Assembly: GCA_026388415.1 (NCBI GenBank)
Contig: JAPLJV010000040.1
Location: forward strand, 1 to 64,000
From: Deltaproteobacteria bacterium
GTDB taxonomy: Bacteria > Desulfobacterota > Syntrophia > Syntrophales > JACQWR01
Direction: 5' to 3'
Length of the DNA stretch: 64,000 nt
Part shown: one piece after another, positions 20,546-28,953 of the stretch
Numbering within the stretch: position 1 is the stretch's first letter
Layout: each line of letters opens with the position of its first letter
The notes under the pieces: generated by a model
Database searches by the model: none
What the model was told of the DNA's origin: nothing
Seen by the model: only the letters and a program-made list of their open reading frames with translations
Position numbers and translations under genes: made by a program

Positions 20546-21745
20546 ATGAGCGAGGTGATCGGCACCAACAAGCAGTGGAAAGCGTTCTATGCCGAAGAAA
20601 GACCCTGCATGGCAGATCTTCTGGTTGATGGGGACTTGGCGCGGATTTCCAGGTGGTTCGAAGGGAAATACACCAAATCCGAACTGCTGGAAGAAGCCTA
20701 TGAGGCGACCGACTTCTTTCCTGATCTCGGGGAGAACGGCAAATGGCTTCGCTTTACGGCTGCAGTCATCAGGGATTCCAAGGGCCGGCTTGTGGGGGCC
20801 GTTGAGACACTGGAGGATATCACGGAACGTGTGGCGGCTGAACTGTCGAAAAAGGAAAGAGAGCAACGGCTATTCAGTGTTATCGAGAGCTCGCCCTTGC
20901 CGACATTCGTCATCAGAGTTGATCACACGGTGATTTACTGGAATCGGGCTCTCGCAAAATTAAGCAAAATTCCGGCGGAAGAGGTGATCGGGACCAGTCA
21001 GCACTGGCGTGCTTTTTATGCCCAAGAAAGGCCTTGCATGGCCGATCTGATCGTAAATCAATCACTTGATACAGTACCGGAATGGTACGGTGGCGTATCT
21101 AAATCGAAACTTCTTGATGAAACTTTTAAAGCGGAGGGATTTTTCCCCGATCTGGGCGAAAACGGTCGCTGGCTATGGTTCACCGCGACGGCAGTCCGTA
21201 ACTCGCAGGGAGCTTTAGTCGGCGCTATCGAGACATTGGGAGATTTTACGGAAACCAAAAGGGAACGCGAAATTGCAGAGCAAAGGTTAGTCAAGAGCGA
21301 AAAAAGAATGAACAGCATTTTCCAGGGTTTTTCCATCCCTGCTTTTGTGATCGGGAGTGACCACAAGGTCATTCTTTGGAACCGGGCTTTGGAAATTTTG
21401 ACCAAAATACCGGCCGAAAAGATGATCGGGACCGATCAGCAATGGAGAGCCTTCTATGGAAGAAAGAGGCCCTGTATGGCCGATCTGCTTGTGGACAGTG
21501 CGGTGAAAAATATTCCCAAGTGGTACAAGGGAAAACACCGAAAATGCGATGTCGATGAAGAGGCATTCGAAGCAACGGATTTCTTCCCCGATCTGGGGGA
21601 AAATGGGCGTTGGCTTCGGTTTACGGCTGCCGTCATCCAGGATAGCCTGGGAGAACTCGTCGGCGCCGTCGAGACCATCGAAGACATTACGGATCAAAAA
21701 ACGGCCGAGGCCGCGCTGAAGGCAAGTGCGCCAAAGAAGAAGTAG
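20546..21745 (+). CDS. Tandem-PAS sensor protein (downstream open part)
   Basis: About 399 codons from an internal ATG to the natural stop, in the same frame as 20339-20527. The full gene would hold three homologous PAS units (boundaries near 20440, 20870 and 21310). Each has an FSIPAFVIG-like start, a WNRAL strand, an RAFYxxxRPCMADL segment and a DFFPDLGENGRWLRFTAAVI core, ending in a GAVETLEDIT helix typical of PAS/PAC. Repeats 1 and 3 are very similar even in DNA, so duplication was recent. No kinase, GGDEF or other output domain follows. If translation begins at 20546, repeat 1 lacks its first half and no good ribosome binding site is seen, so the product may be non-functional. Confidence 0.7.
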   Translation: MSEVIGTNKQWKAFYAEERPCMADLLVDGDLARISRWFEGKYTKSELLEEAYEATDFFPDLGENGKWLRFTAAVIRDSKGRLVGAVETLEDITERVAAELSKKEREQRLFSVIESSPLPTFVIRVDHTVIYWNRALAKLSKIPAEEVIGTSQHWRAFYAQERPCMADLIVNQSLDTVPEWYGGVSKSKLLDETFKAEGFFPDLGENGRWLWFTATAVRNSQGALVGAIETLGDFTETKREREIAEQRLVKSEKRMNSIFQGFSIPAFVIGSDHKVILWNRALEILTKIPAEKMIGTDQQWRAFYGRKRPCMADLLVDSAVKNIPKWYKGKHRKCDVDEEAFEATDFFPDLGENGRWLRFTAAVIQDSLGELVGAVETIEDITDQKTAEAALKASAPKKK

Positions 21746-21835
21746 TCTCTCTCTGGCGTTGCCGAGCGTTCGTCCATTGAGCAGGTCTGTTGAACAGGAG
21801 TCTAATATTTTAGCGGGAATCAAGGAGGTCAGACC

Positions 21836-22345
21836 ATGATGAAATCATACGCCACCCAATTAATAGAGATAACGGAGAAACATGCGGAAGCCATCGCCCG
21901 GCAATGGTATAACAATATCAGAATGAATCCCAAAACGCCCTATTATCATAAAATGCCGGAAGGGAAGGTCATCCAGCAGGCCCTGAATTTTTTCAGCAGA
22001 GTCGGAAAACTGTTCCTCTCCGATAACCCTTTTGATGACGCGCATATCCAGTTTGCCCAACATGCGGAAGAAAGCTATAAGGCGCGTATCCCGCTGTCCC
22101 AGGCTATCTACGCGCTCACGCTCATGAGGCGCCACATTTGGCTCTATGCCGAACCTCAATTTATGACTGCCGTCGAACACCATCATGCCACCGAAAGCCT
22201 GAACCGTACGATTCTGATGTTTGACTATGCAACGTATGTCCTCGCTCTGAAATATGATGAACTGCTCCGCAGGGAAGTTGAGCAACAATTCAAGGCGTCA
22301 AAGGTAAAAGGCGCCATATCACTATGGGAAAGCGCGCAAAAATAG
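21836..22345 (+). CDS. RsbRD_N-like sensory domain protein
   Basis: A 169-residue, mostly helical protein. The pattern ARQWYNNIRMNPKTPYYHKM, then IPLSQAIYALTLMRRHIW and a long C-terminal helix, resembles the RsbRD N-terminal domain found alone or before histidine kinases. No catalytic residues are visible. AAGGAGG lies 7 bases before the first of two adjacent ATGs. It follows the PAS gene by 90 bases and precedes the kinase-like gene by 41 bases, so the three may form one signalling unit. The family assignment is moderate. Confidence 0.6.
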   Translation: MMKSYATQLIEITEKHAEAIARQWYNNIRMNPKTPYYHKMPEGKVIQQALNFFSRVGKLFLSDNPFDDAHIQFAQHAEESYKARIPLSQAIYALTLMRRHIWLYAEPQFMTAVEHHHATESLNRTILMFDYATYVLALKYDELLRREVEQQFKASKVKGAISLWESAQK

Positions 22346-22386
22346 TTGAAATTTCTTAAAGAAAGAGTAAGGGGAAAGGAGGCAAA

Positions 22387-23094
22387 ATGTTAAAAATACC
22401 CCGTAGCTTCAATGTGTTGGTGGAAGAACAGATAAACAAGTGGCGCTCTGTCACCGCTGAACGGGACGGCGAGGTCAAGGTGTATCATCCCGTGATCACC
22501 ATCTCTCGTGAACCCGGCACGGGAGGAACCGTGATTGCCAAGAGATTGGCAGAAGCCCTGGGAATGGACATCATGAGCAACCAGATTATCCATAAAGTAG
22601 CTGAGAGCGTTCAAATGAGCGAGAAAGTCGTCTCTTCACTGGACGAGAAGGATGTCAAAAAACGTGACAACTGGCTGACGTCCCTCTTCGAGTCACGCCA
22701 CCTGTGGCCAGATAATTATCTGCGGCACCTCATGAAAGTTATCAGTACTATTGGACGGCACGGCAACGCCGTTATTCTTGGCCGGGGAGCTAACTATATT
22801 CTCCCCCTTGAAGAAACCTTTCGCGTCAGGCTCGTAGCCCCCAAGGAGGCACGGATCGCCAGGGTCATGGCAAGCCGGGGATCGTCCCGCAAGGAGGCGG
22901 AGGAATATATAACCCAGACCGGCTCAAACCGGGATGCCTTTATTCGGAAGTACTTTCATACAAATATCGCTGATCCTGCTCATTACGATTTAGTGATTGA
23001 TTCAAGCCGTTTGGGTATCGATGGGACAATAGAAACCATCAAGGCGGCCTTTAATTTAATGAATTTTCAACGAAGGATTTTAAAGGAGCCGTGA
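22387..23094 (+). CDS. Cytidylate kinase-like family protein
   Basis: A 235-residue P-loop protein with ITISREPGTGGTVIAKRLAEAL as the nucleotide-binding loop (about residues 38-59), then a GRGANYIL segment and the RVRLVAPKEARIARVM stretch with a lid-like arginine-rich region. This matches the cytidylate-kinase-like family of anaerobic bacteria, which is distinct from housekeeping Cmk and whose substrate is not established. AAGGAGG precedes the ATG. It is the last gene of the PAS/RsbRD_N trio. Confidence 0.82.
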   Translation: MLKIPRSFNVLVEEQINKWRSVTAERDGEVKVYHPVITISREPGTGGTVIAKRLAEALGMDIMSNQIIHKVAESVQMSEKVVSSLDEKDVKKRDNWLTSLFESRHLWPDNYLRHLMKVISTIGRHGNAVILGRGANYILPLEETFRVRLVAPKEARIARVMASRGSSRKEAEEYITQTGSNRDAFIRKYFHTNIADPAHYDLVIDSSRLGIDGTIETIKAAFNLMNFQRRILKEP

Positions 23095-23304
23095 AAATAA
23101 AGGGACATAACACTTGGTGTTGATAAGAATTTCCGATTACAACAATATTCGGTTGGATCCTAAAAAATCAATGGGTTAGGCTTGCAGTAGGCGTCATACT
23201 TCCTCATTGCTTCCATAACTTCCCAAATCAGGCGCGATCTCCGTTCTCAAAAGATACTTCATGGTTGACTTGATTTATCAATAATGACCGGGTTTGATAC
23301 CGGC

Positions 23305-23545
23305 TCACCTCCGAATGGCCACAGGCACCCCACGCCGAAACATTTTGACGAATATGAGCTTGTCTTCGAGCTCCCCCTGTGCCATCGAACTTGTACCGGC
23401 CGTTGGCGCCTTCCCAGACGTCCATGTACCGAATCGCGTAAGACAGATCGAGGGGGTTGCGAGACCCTGTAAACTTGACCGCCTTCGCCAGGATATGCAA
23501 GGCATCGTAGCCTTGGGCGGCCCCTGCTTTTTGACGCAAAATAGA
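23305..23545 (-). pseudogene. Remnant of a branched-chain amino acid ABC transporter binding protein
   Basis: The minus strand encodes AAQGYDALHILAKAV, then GRYKFDGTG, then in a shifted frame GELEDKLIFVKMFRRGVPVA and a stop at 23305. This is the C-terminal pattern of LivK-type periplasmic binding proteins. The frames join if one base is removed from a five-base run (C5 on the plus strand, 23373-23377). The 5' part is absent: homology stops just before the thiolase promoter. The rest of 23095-23300 holds only a short minus-strand frame (IWEVMEAMRKYDAYCKPNP) that may be another relic. Confidence 0.6.
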
Positions 23546-23558
23546 TAAAAAATATCCC

Positions 23559-23587
23559 TTGACAACCAAAAACAGCCACCCTATACT
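23559..23587 (+). promoter_or_regulatory. Promoter of the thiolase gene
   Basis: TTGACA (23559-23564), 17-base spacer, TATACT (23582-23587). It is nearly identical to the N-ATPase promoter, including TATCCC upstream of the -35 and AAAAACAGCC in the spacer. A leader of about 175 bases separates it from the thiolase start. Confidence 0.75.
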
Positions 23588-23767
23588 CCCGCTGTTGAAA
23601 AGCAATGTCTTATCAACTATCAATTTAACGTAGAGAGTCAAATAGTATAAAAGCTGGGGGAGGTAATTTTTACGCAGCATTACCGGTGTGTGACCTACAA
23701 AGGAATGCATGTTTGACAGGACCTTTTACAGCTCAAATTAACTAATTGTTTATAAGGAGGTAGTTAC

Positions 23768-24979
23768 ATGAAAACTTTTACAAAGGCGTATATCCCTTAC
23801 AACGGATACTATTCGACCCCCTTCTGCCGTTGGCAGGGCAGTATGCAAAACGAGAACGCAATCGAGTTAGGCGCAAAGACTGCGAGACGGTGGTTTCTGG
23901 AGAAGAAGAAGATCGATCCAGCCATCCTTGACTATCTGTATTTCGGGATAAGCATTCACCAGCATCACTTGTTCTACAGTCATAACTGGGCTGCCGGCAT
24001 GCTGACAGACAATAAGAAGAACCTGCCTGGTCTTATGGTCAACCAGGCTTGTACGACCTCCACCACAATTCTTAACCTTGCTGCACTAGCCGTAGAGGCA
24101 GGTGCTTTCGATGTGGGTTTCGGTCTTATGACTGACCGCACCTCCAATGGGGCGCACACCGTGTGGCCGAATCCCATGGGTCCAGGTGGCGAGGTCATCC
24201 ATGAAAACTGGCTCATGGACAACTTCAATTCAGATCCCAACGTCTTTCCGCCTACGAAGATGGTAGGGACTGCCGAGAACGTAGCCAAAATAGAAGGATT
24301 CACCAAGGAAGAGTCTGACGCAGTTGTCCTTCGGCGTTACGAGCAGTACATGATGTCCCAAGCCGATGACAGGGCTTTTCAGAAAAGGTATATGTTCCCC
24401 GCAGAAGTGAAAGTCGGCAAGAAAGGGACTAAGTTGGTTGAGCTTGATGAGGGTGTTACCCCTACGACCGCCGAAGGTCTGGCTAAATTGAGACCGGCGG
24501 AGCCAGGCGGTATCCACAGCTTTGGCGCCCAGACATTTCCTGCCGACGGCAACTGCGGGTTCATCGTCACCACCCGTGATAAGGCCAAGGAGTTGAGCGC
24601 TGATCCCAAGATAGAGATACAGATTGTCTCATTCGGCTTTTCCCGCGTGAACCCCGGCTTCATGGCTTCAGCACCGGTACCGGCTGCCGAGATGGCACTT
24701 GCCAACGCAGGTCTCAAGATCACTGACATGAAAGCAATTAAGAGCCACAACCCCTTTACAACGAATGACCTCAACTTTGCCAAGAAGATGGGCATCGATG
24801 TCATGAAGATGAACAACTACGGATGCTCCCTGATCTATGGACATCCCCAAGCTCCTACTGGAGGCAGGATCATTGCTGAGATGCTCGAAGAGATGGCGAT
24901 GATCGGTGGAGGCTATTGCCTCTGGACCGGTTGTGCTGCCGGCGATACCGGTGCTTCCATGATCTTCAAGGTCAGCTAA
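23768..24979 (+). CDS. Thiolase-family protein (SCP2-like acyl-CoA acyltransferase)
   Basis: A 403-residue thiolase fold enzyme expected to cleave or form 3-oxoacyl-CoA. The nucleophilic cysteine is in NQACTTST (about residue 97). The second site is SHNPF instead of the classical NEAF, the histidine is in YGHPQAPTGGR, and the last cysteine in LWTGCAAGDTG. Loss of NEAF is seen in SCP2-type thiolases, so substrate preference may differ from acetyl-CoA acetyltransferase. TAAGGAGG precedes the ATG. It is transcribed alone from its own promoter and ends in a hairpin. Confidence 0.88.
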   Translation: MKTFTKAYIPYNGYYSTPFCRWQGSMQNENAIELGAKTARRWFLEKKKIDPAILDYLYFGISIHQHHLFYSHNWAAGMLTDNKKNLPGLMVNQACTTSTTILNLAALAVEAGAFDVGFGLMTDRTSNGAHTVWPNPMGPGGEVIHENWLMDNFNSDPNVFPPTKMVGTAENVAKIEGFTKEESDAVVLRRYEQYMMSQADDRAFQKRYMFPAEVKVGKKGTKLVELDEGVTPTTAEGLAKLRPAEPGGIHSFGAQTFPADGNCGFIVTTRDKAKELSADPKIEIQIVSFGFSRVNPGFMASAPVPAAEMALANAGLKITDMKAIKSHNPFTTNDLNFAKKMGIDVMKMNNYGCSLIYGHPQAPTGGRIIAEMLEEMAMIGGGYCLWTGCAAGDTGASMIFKVS

Positions 24980-24988
24980 TCAGAAATA

Positions 24989-25027
24989 CATGAGCTGGGG
25001 CCGGAATTTCTGCCGGCTCCAGCTCAT
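24989..25027 (+). terminator. Hairpin after the thiolase gene
   Basis: ATGAGCTGG and CCAGCTCAT form the ends of a long GC-rich stem interrupted by a small mismatch, with CCGG/CCGG inside and an 8-base loop. The following bases are pyrimidine-rich but not a clean U-run, so termination is likely but unproven. Confidence 0.5.
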
Positions 25028-25171
25028 TCTACTTTGGCCGTTCTTCTTTGAAGCTCAGCTTATGGTATTCGAAGATGATAATCAGTGTTTCGTGCGAGGT
25101 CAAGGAGATAAAACCTCCTTATAAGTTCTGATACAGATTGTGAGAATTGCTCCCTCACGCTGGGTTTGTAA

Positions 25172-25936
25172 TTACACAGTCAGGGCGCCTCCATCCACGT
25201 ATATTGATTGACCCGTGATAAAATCGGCCGCTCCCGTGGCCAGAAAAAGAACGGCGCCGACAATATCTTCCGGTTCGGCCAAACGTCCCATCGGAATCTT
25301 TGCAGATACCAGCTTGGCAATCTCCGGATTAGACCACATAGGTTTGCTGAATTCCGTCCGCGTCAAGGCCGGGCCTACAGCGTTAACCCGGATGCCGTAG
25401 GGAGCCCATTCAAGGGCCATGCTGCGGGTCAGCATCTTGAGCGCCGCTTTGCTGCAGCAGTAGGCGGCCATACCCGCCTCAGCCTTTTCCGCACCAATGG
25501 TGGTAATGTTGATAATCTGCCCGCTTTTTTGTTCGACCATCGTCCGGGCCACAAGCCTGCTTAAAAGCCAGACGGCTTTCACATTGGTATCAAACACCTT
25601 ATCCCACCCATCCTCACGCAGATCTATGAGGTTGCGCATGAAGCTCCGGGCGGCATTGTTGACCAGAATATCTATCCGCCCGAATGTACTGATGGTTTTC
25701 TTTACCATATCTTCTAACTGTTCGTTTACAGTCAGATCGGTAACAACGGCGATGGCTTTACCGCCGCTTTTGTTGATTTCTTCGGCCACTGCTTCGATCT
25801 CCTGCGGACTGCGGGCAGCGATGGCCACAGAGGCGCCGGAGGCGGCCAATCCCAGAGCGATAGCCCGGCCGATTCCTTTTCCGCCTCCAGTTACGATAGC
25901 CACCTTGCCGGCGAAATCGTGTTTGACGCCTTCCAT
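25172..25936 (-). CDS. Short-chain dehydrogenase/reductase (FabG-like)
   Basis: A 254-residue classical SDR that oxidises or reduces a hydroxyl/keto group with NAD(P). The cofactor loop TGGGKGIGRAIA is at about residues 16-27, LVNNAA follows, and the catalytic YCCSK is at about 161-165. The C-terminus VDGGALTV is typical. It lies downstream of the acyl-CoA synthetase gene on the same strand; the gap holds a hairpin (25953-25994). A 3-hydroxyacyl-CoA or hydroxy-acid dehydrogenase role is plausible from context only. Confidence 0.88.
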   Translation of the reverse strand: MEGVKHDFAGKVAIVTGGGKGIGRAIALGLAASGASVAIAARSPQEIEAVAEEINKSGGKAIAVVTDLTVNEQLEDMVKKTISTFGRIDILVNNAARSFMRNLIDLREDGWDKVFDTNVKAVWLLSRLVARTMVEQKSGQIINITTIGAEKAEAGMAAYCCSKAALKMLTRSMALEWAPYGIRVNAVGPALTRTEFSKPMWSNPEIAKLVSAKIPMGRLAEPEDIVGAVLFLATGAADFITGQSIYVDGGALTV

Positions 25937-25952
25937 AATATTCTCCTTTTAT

Positions 25953-25994
25953 AATTGGTGAGGGGACAGATTCGAAATCAGCCCCCTCACCAAT
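25953..25994. terminator. Inverted repeat between acyl-CoA synthetase and SDR genes
   Basis: ATTGGTGAGGGG and CCCCTCACCAAT are complementary, with a 16-base loop. It lies just after the acyl-CoA synthetase stop on the minus strand. There is no strong U-run, so it may be an mRNA-stabilising hairpin or a weak terminator. Confidence 0.5.
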
Positions 25995-26002
25995 CTACCT
26001 TG

Positions 26003-27610
26003 CTACTGATGATCGCTCCATTTTCCGAACTGTTCTCTCAGTATCCTGTGGAGTATCTTGCCGGCGCCGCTTCTGGGCATTTCTTCGTCTTTGATAAAGA
26101 CGATGTTTTTGGGAACCTTGAAGCCGGCGATCTTGCCCTTGCAGTGGCCGATAATTTCTTCCGGTGTTGAGGTTTTTCCTTCATGTAATACCACGACGGC
26201 CATTACCTGTTCACCCCATTTTTCGTGAGGAACGCCGATGACGGCAACATCTTTAACTTTCTCAAGACTGCCGACACAGTTCTCTACCTCAGACGGGAAG
26301 ATGTTCTCGCCGCCGGAGATAATCATGTTGGCCTTTCTGTCAACGAGATAGATATACCCGTCTTCATCACGGTATCCCATATCGCCGGCGCTGAAGTATT
26401 CGCCCTTCATCGCTGCTTTGGTCTTCTCGGGCTCTTTCCAGTATTCTTCAAAAACCATGGGGCTTCTTGAGTAGAGTTCGCCCACTTCGTTCGGCTTCGT
26501 TACCAGTTTTCCTTCCTCATCGTAGAATTTGATATAGTCGGTGCCGATAACCTCACGACCGCATGAGCCAAGCTTGGTAAGCTGTTCATGGGGTTTGAGG
26601 ACTGTTACAATGCCTGCTTCCGTAGAGCCGTATGCTTCATTGAGCTCTGAGTTGGAGAACATCTTGAGGACGCCAAGCTTGGTGTCTCTTCTGGCCGGGG
26701 CAGAGGAGATCAGAAGTTTTTTAACGCAGGTCAGATCATATTTCTTCTTCACATCGTCCGGCAGCGCGAGCATCATGATGTAATGGGTGGGAACTAATGA
26801 GGTAAAGGTAACTTTGTGCTCCGCGAAGGTTTTTAACAGATTCTCAGGGCTAAAACTCACCATGTTGTATGCCATCACGGTACCGCCGACCCAGGTAACA
26901 ACAAATGAATAGAAGAGGGAGTTTACATGGCAGCAGGGCATGACCAGGAGATTGCAGTCATCATAATTGAACTGGTGATCAAATATCTGAATAAAATACT
27001 GGGCAAAGAGATTGGCGTGTGTCTTTACGACGCCCTTGGGCCTGCCCGTTGTGCCACCGGTGTACATGATGACCCAGGGATCTTCCGCATCTACCACGGT
27101 CGCCGGTTCTTCCGGGCTCGCTTTGGCCAGCGCTTCTTCGTAAGAAACAAAGCCGTCATATTTCTCATTATTCAAGGCAAAGGAGACATACTTCTTGACG
27201 GTAGTGAGCTTTTTCTTCGTTTCATTCATCTGGTTAATCCAGGGGAATTCTTTGCCGTCGGCGCCATCCTTTCCACCCTGTACGATAAAAACCTTTGCCT
27301 CACAGTGGTTGGTGATATATTCAATATCTACCGGCGCCAGCCTGAACATCAGTGGAACGCATATAAACCCGCCCTTCGCCGCGGCCGCGTAAATCTCCAT
27401 CCATTCCACACAGTTGTAGGCGAGGACGGCAAACCGGTCGCCCTTCTTCATGCCCATATCGGCAAGTGCATTGGCCAGTCGGCATGATCTCTCGTCCCAC
27501 TGTTTGAATGTATAAGCCTTGTACAAGTCTTTGATACCGATTTTATCAGGAAACTTCAGGGCATTTACTCGTACCACGTCTTTTGCTGTTAACCAGTGTC
27601 CGTTCTTCAT
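26003..27610 (-). CDS. Acyl-CoA synthetase (AMP-forming)
   Basis: A 535-residue ANL-superfamily ligase that activates a carboxylic acid to acyl-CoA through an acyl-adenylate. Signature motifs are YTGGTTGRPKG, YGSTEAG, GDMGYRDEDGYIYLVDRKANMI and the catalytic lysine in RSGAGKILHR near the C-terminus. The substrate cannot be read from sequence. It heads the SDR gene and lies downstream of the GlcF/GlcD-like pair on the same strand, suggesting entry of an organic acid into this CoA-ester pathway. Confidence 0.92.
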   Translation of the reverse strand: MKNGHWLTAKDVVRVNALKFPDKIGIKDLYKAYTFKQWDERSCRLANALADMGMKKGDRFAVLAYNCVEWMEIYAAAAKGGFICVPLMFRLAPVDIEYITNHCEAKVFIVQGGKDGADGKEFPWINQMNETKKKLTTVKKYVSFALNNEKYDGFVSYEEALAKASPEEPATVVDAEDPWVIMYTGGTTGRPKGVVKTHANLFAQYFIQIFDHQFNYDDCNLLVMPCCHVNSLFYSFVVTWVGGTVMAYNMVSFSPENLLKTFAEHKVTFTSLVPTHYIMMLALPDDVKKKYDLTCVKKLLISSAPARRDTKLGVLKMFSNSELNEAYGSTEAGIVTVLKPHEQLTKLGSCGREVIGTDYIKFYDEEGKLVTKPNEVGELYSRSPMVFEEYWKEPEKTKAAMKGEYFSAGDMGYRDEDGYIYLVDRKANMIISGGENIFPSEVENCVGSLEKVKDVAVIGVPHEKWGEQVMAVVVLHEGKTSTPEEIIGHCKGKIAGFKVPKNIVFIKDEEMPRSGAGKILHRILREQFGKWSDHQ

Positions 27611-27666
27611 GTTTCGTCCTCCTGAAATTATTTTTTAAAACGATAATTTTTTGGTAAAAACTGCCT

Positions 27667-28935
27667 TTATTCAACGAGCTCCAGGAAATGGTACACCTTC
27701 TGCGGCATCTTGTTTCTCAGGGCGTTGTCTATCAGATTTATCATGCAACCAGGACAGGCAGTGACAACTATATCTGCACCAGTTGCCTTGATACCGTCCA
27801 TCTTCTTATCGGCAATCTTCTTGGTCAGGTCATAGTGATAAACACTGAAGGAACCACCCATGCCGCAGCACATATCGGCATTAGGCATTTCAACATATTT
27901 CAAGCCCTTTAAGGCCTTCAGGATCATCCGGGGCTGGTCTTTGATGTTCTGATACCTTACCAGGTGGCACGGGTCGTGCCATGTGGCCGTCTTGCCTTCG
28001 AATTCCTTTTTCAGCTTGAATTCTTCCAGTGGCACCTTCATCACATCAATAATAAACTCGGTGCTGTCTTTGACCTTCTTTTCAAATTCCTGATATCTTT
28101 TTTTCTGATCCTCGTTATCCGGGAGGTATTTCTGATAATCCTTCAAAGTGGAACTGCACGTGCCGCAACCTGTTACAATATAATCAACATCTTTAAATGC
28201 TTTAATGTTTTCTTCGGCAAGCATCCTGCCGGTCTCAAAATCACCGCTGAAGTAAATGGCCGCGCCGCAGCAGTTCTGACTTTCGGGAACAACCACTTCA
28301 ATACCCTTTTTTGTCAGGAAATCAATAATCTTCAGCCCCAGTTCAGGATATACAAAGTCCATGGCACACCCCATAAAGAAGCCGACCTTCATTTTTGCCG
28401 CCTGACCGTTCTGTGGCTTATAGACAGGTTTAACCTGATCACGCAGAAACTTGTCGGCCAGCGCAGGGATATTCCTTCCCTGGCCCAGCGCCTTCATAAA
28501 ATCGGGCAAGTGCCTGATATTGCCTTCTGTCTTGGGAAGCAGCCACTGGAATGCCTTGGCTAATCTCACATAATTTCCAAAGGCCTTTCTGTTGGACATT
28601 ACCTTCCGAAACGCAAAGTTCTTTATAAAACCCAACCCCTTGTTTTTCACCATCTGGGCCCTTGTCCCCACAACAACCCTGTCAATCTGGGTCTTTGAAG
28701 GACAATTAGCGACGCATCGTTTACACAGAAGGCATTTACTGATGATCGTGCCCATCTCCTCGGTGAATTCCTGATTACCGCTCAGGATCTGTTTAACGAG
28801 GTAGTTTTTACCCCTGGCAACGGAAGTCTCCGTCTTTTCTTCCTGATATACCGGGCAGAAAAAACTGCAAAAACCACATTTCATGCACTGATCTGAAAAC
28901 TCTTCTATTTTTTTAAGCTCTTCTATGTCTTTCAA
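27667..28935 (-). CDS. GlcF/LldE-like iron-sulfur oxidoreductase subunit
   Basis: A 422-residue heterodisulfide-reductase-like protein. Two N-terminal [4Fe-4S] motifs (CMKCGFCSFFCP near residues 17-28; CLLCKRCVANCP near 68-79) precede two CCG domains (NCCGAA and CCGMGGSF). Such subunits pass electrons from a flavin 2-hydroxyacid dehydrogenase to a membrane or ferredoxin acceptor. The start is TTG with AAGGGG upstream. It follows the FAD-linked oxidase gene by 18 bases, so the two are probably one complex. Confidence 0.9.
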   Translation of the reverse strand: MKDIEELKKIEEFSDQCMKCGFCSFFCPVYQEEKTETSVARGKNYLVKQILSGNQEFTEEMGTIISKCLLCKRCVANCPSKTQIDRVVVGTRAQMVKNKGLGFIKNFAFRKVMSNRKAFGNYVRLAKAFQWLLPKTEGNIRHLPDFMKALGQGRNIPALADKFLRDQVKPVYKPQNGQAAKMKVGFFMGCAMDFVYPELGLKIIDFLTKKGIEVVVPESQNCCGAAIYFSGDFETGRMLAEENIKAFKDVDYIVTGCGTCSSTLKDYQKYLPDNEDQKKRYQEFEKKVKDSTEFIIDVMKVPLEEFKLKKEFEGKTATWHDPCHLVRYQNIKDQPRMILKALKGLKYVEMPNADMCCGMGGSFSVYHYDLTKKIADKKMDGIKATGADIVVTACPGCMINLIDNALRNKMPQKVYHFLELVE

Positions 28936-28953
28936 GGAGAACCCCCTTATATG

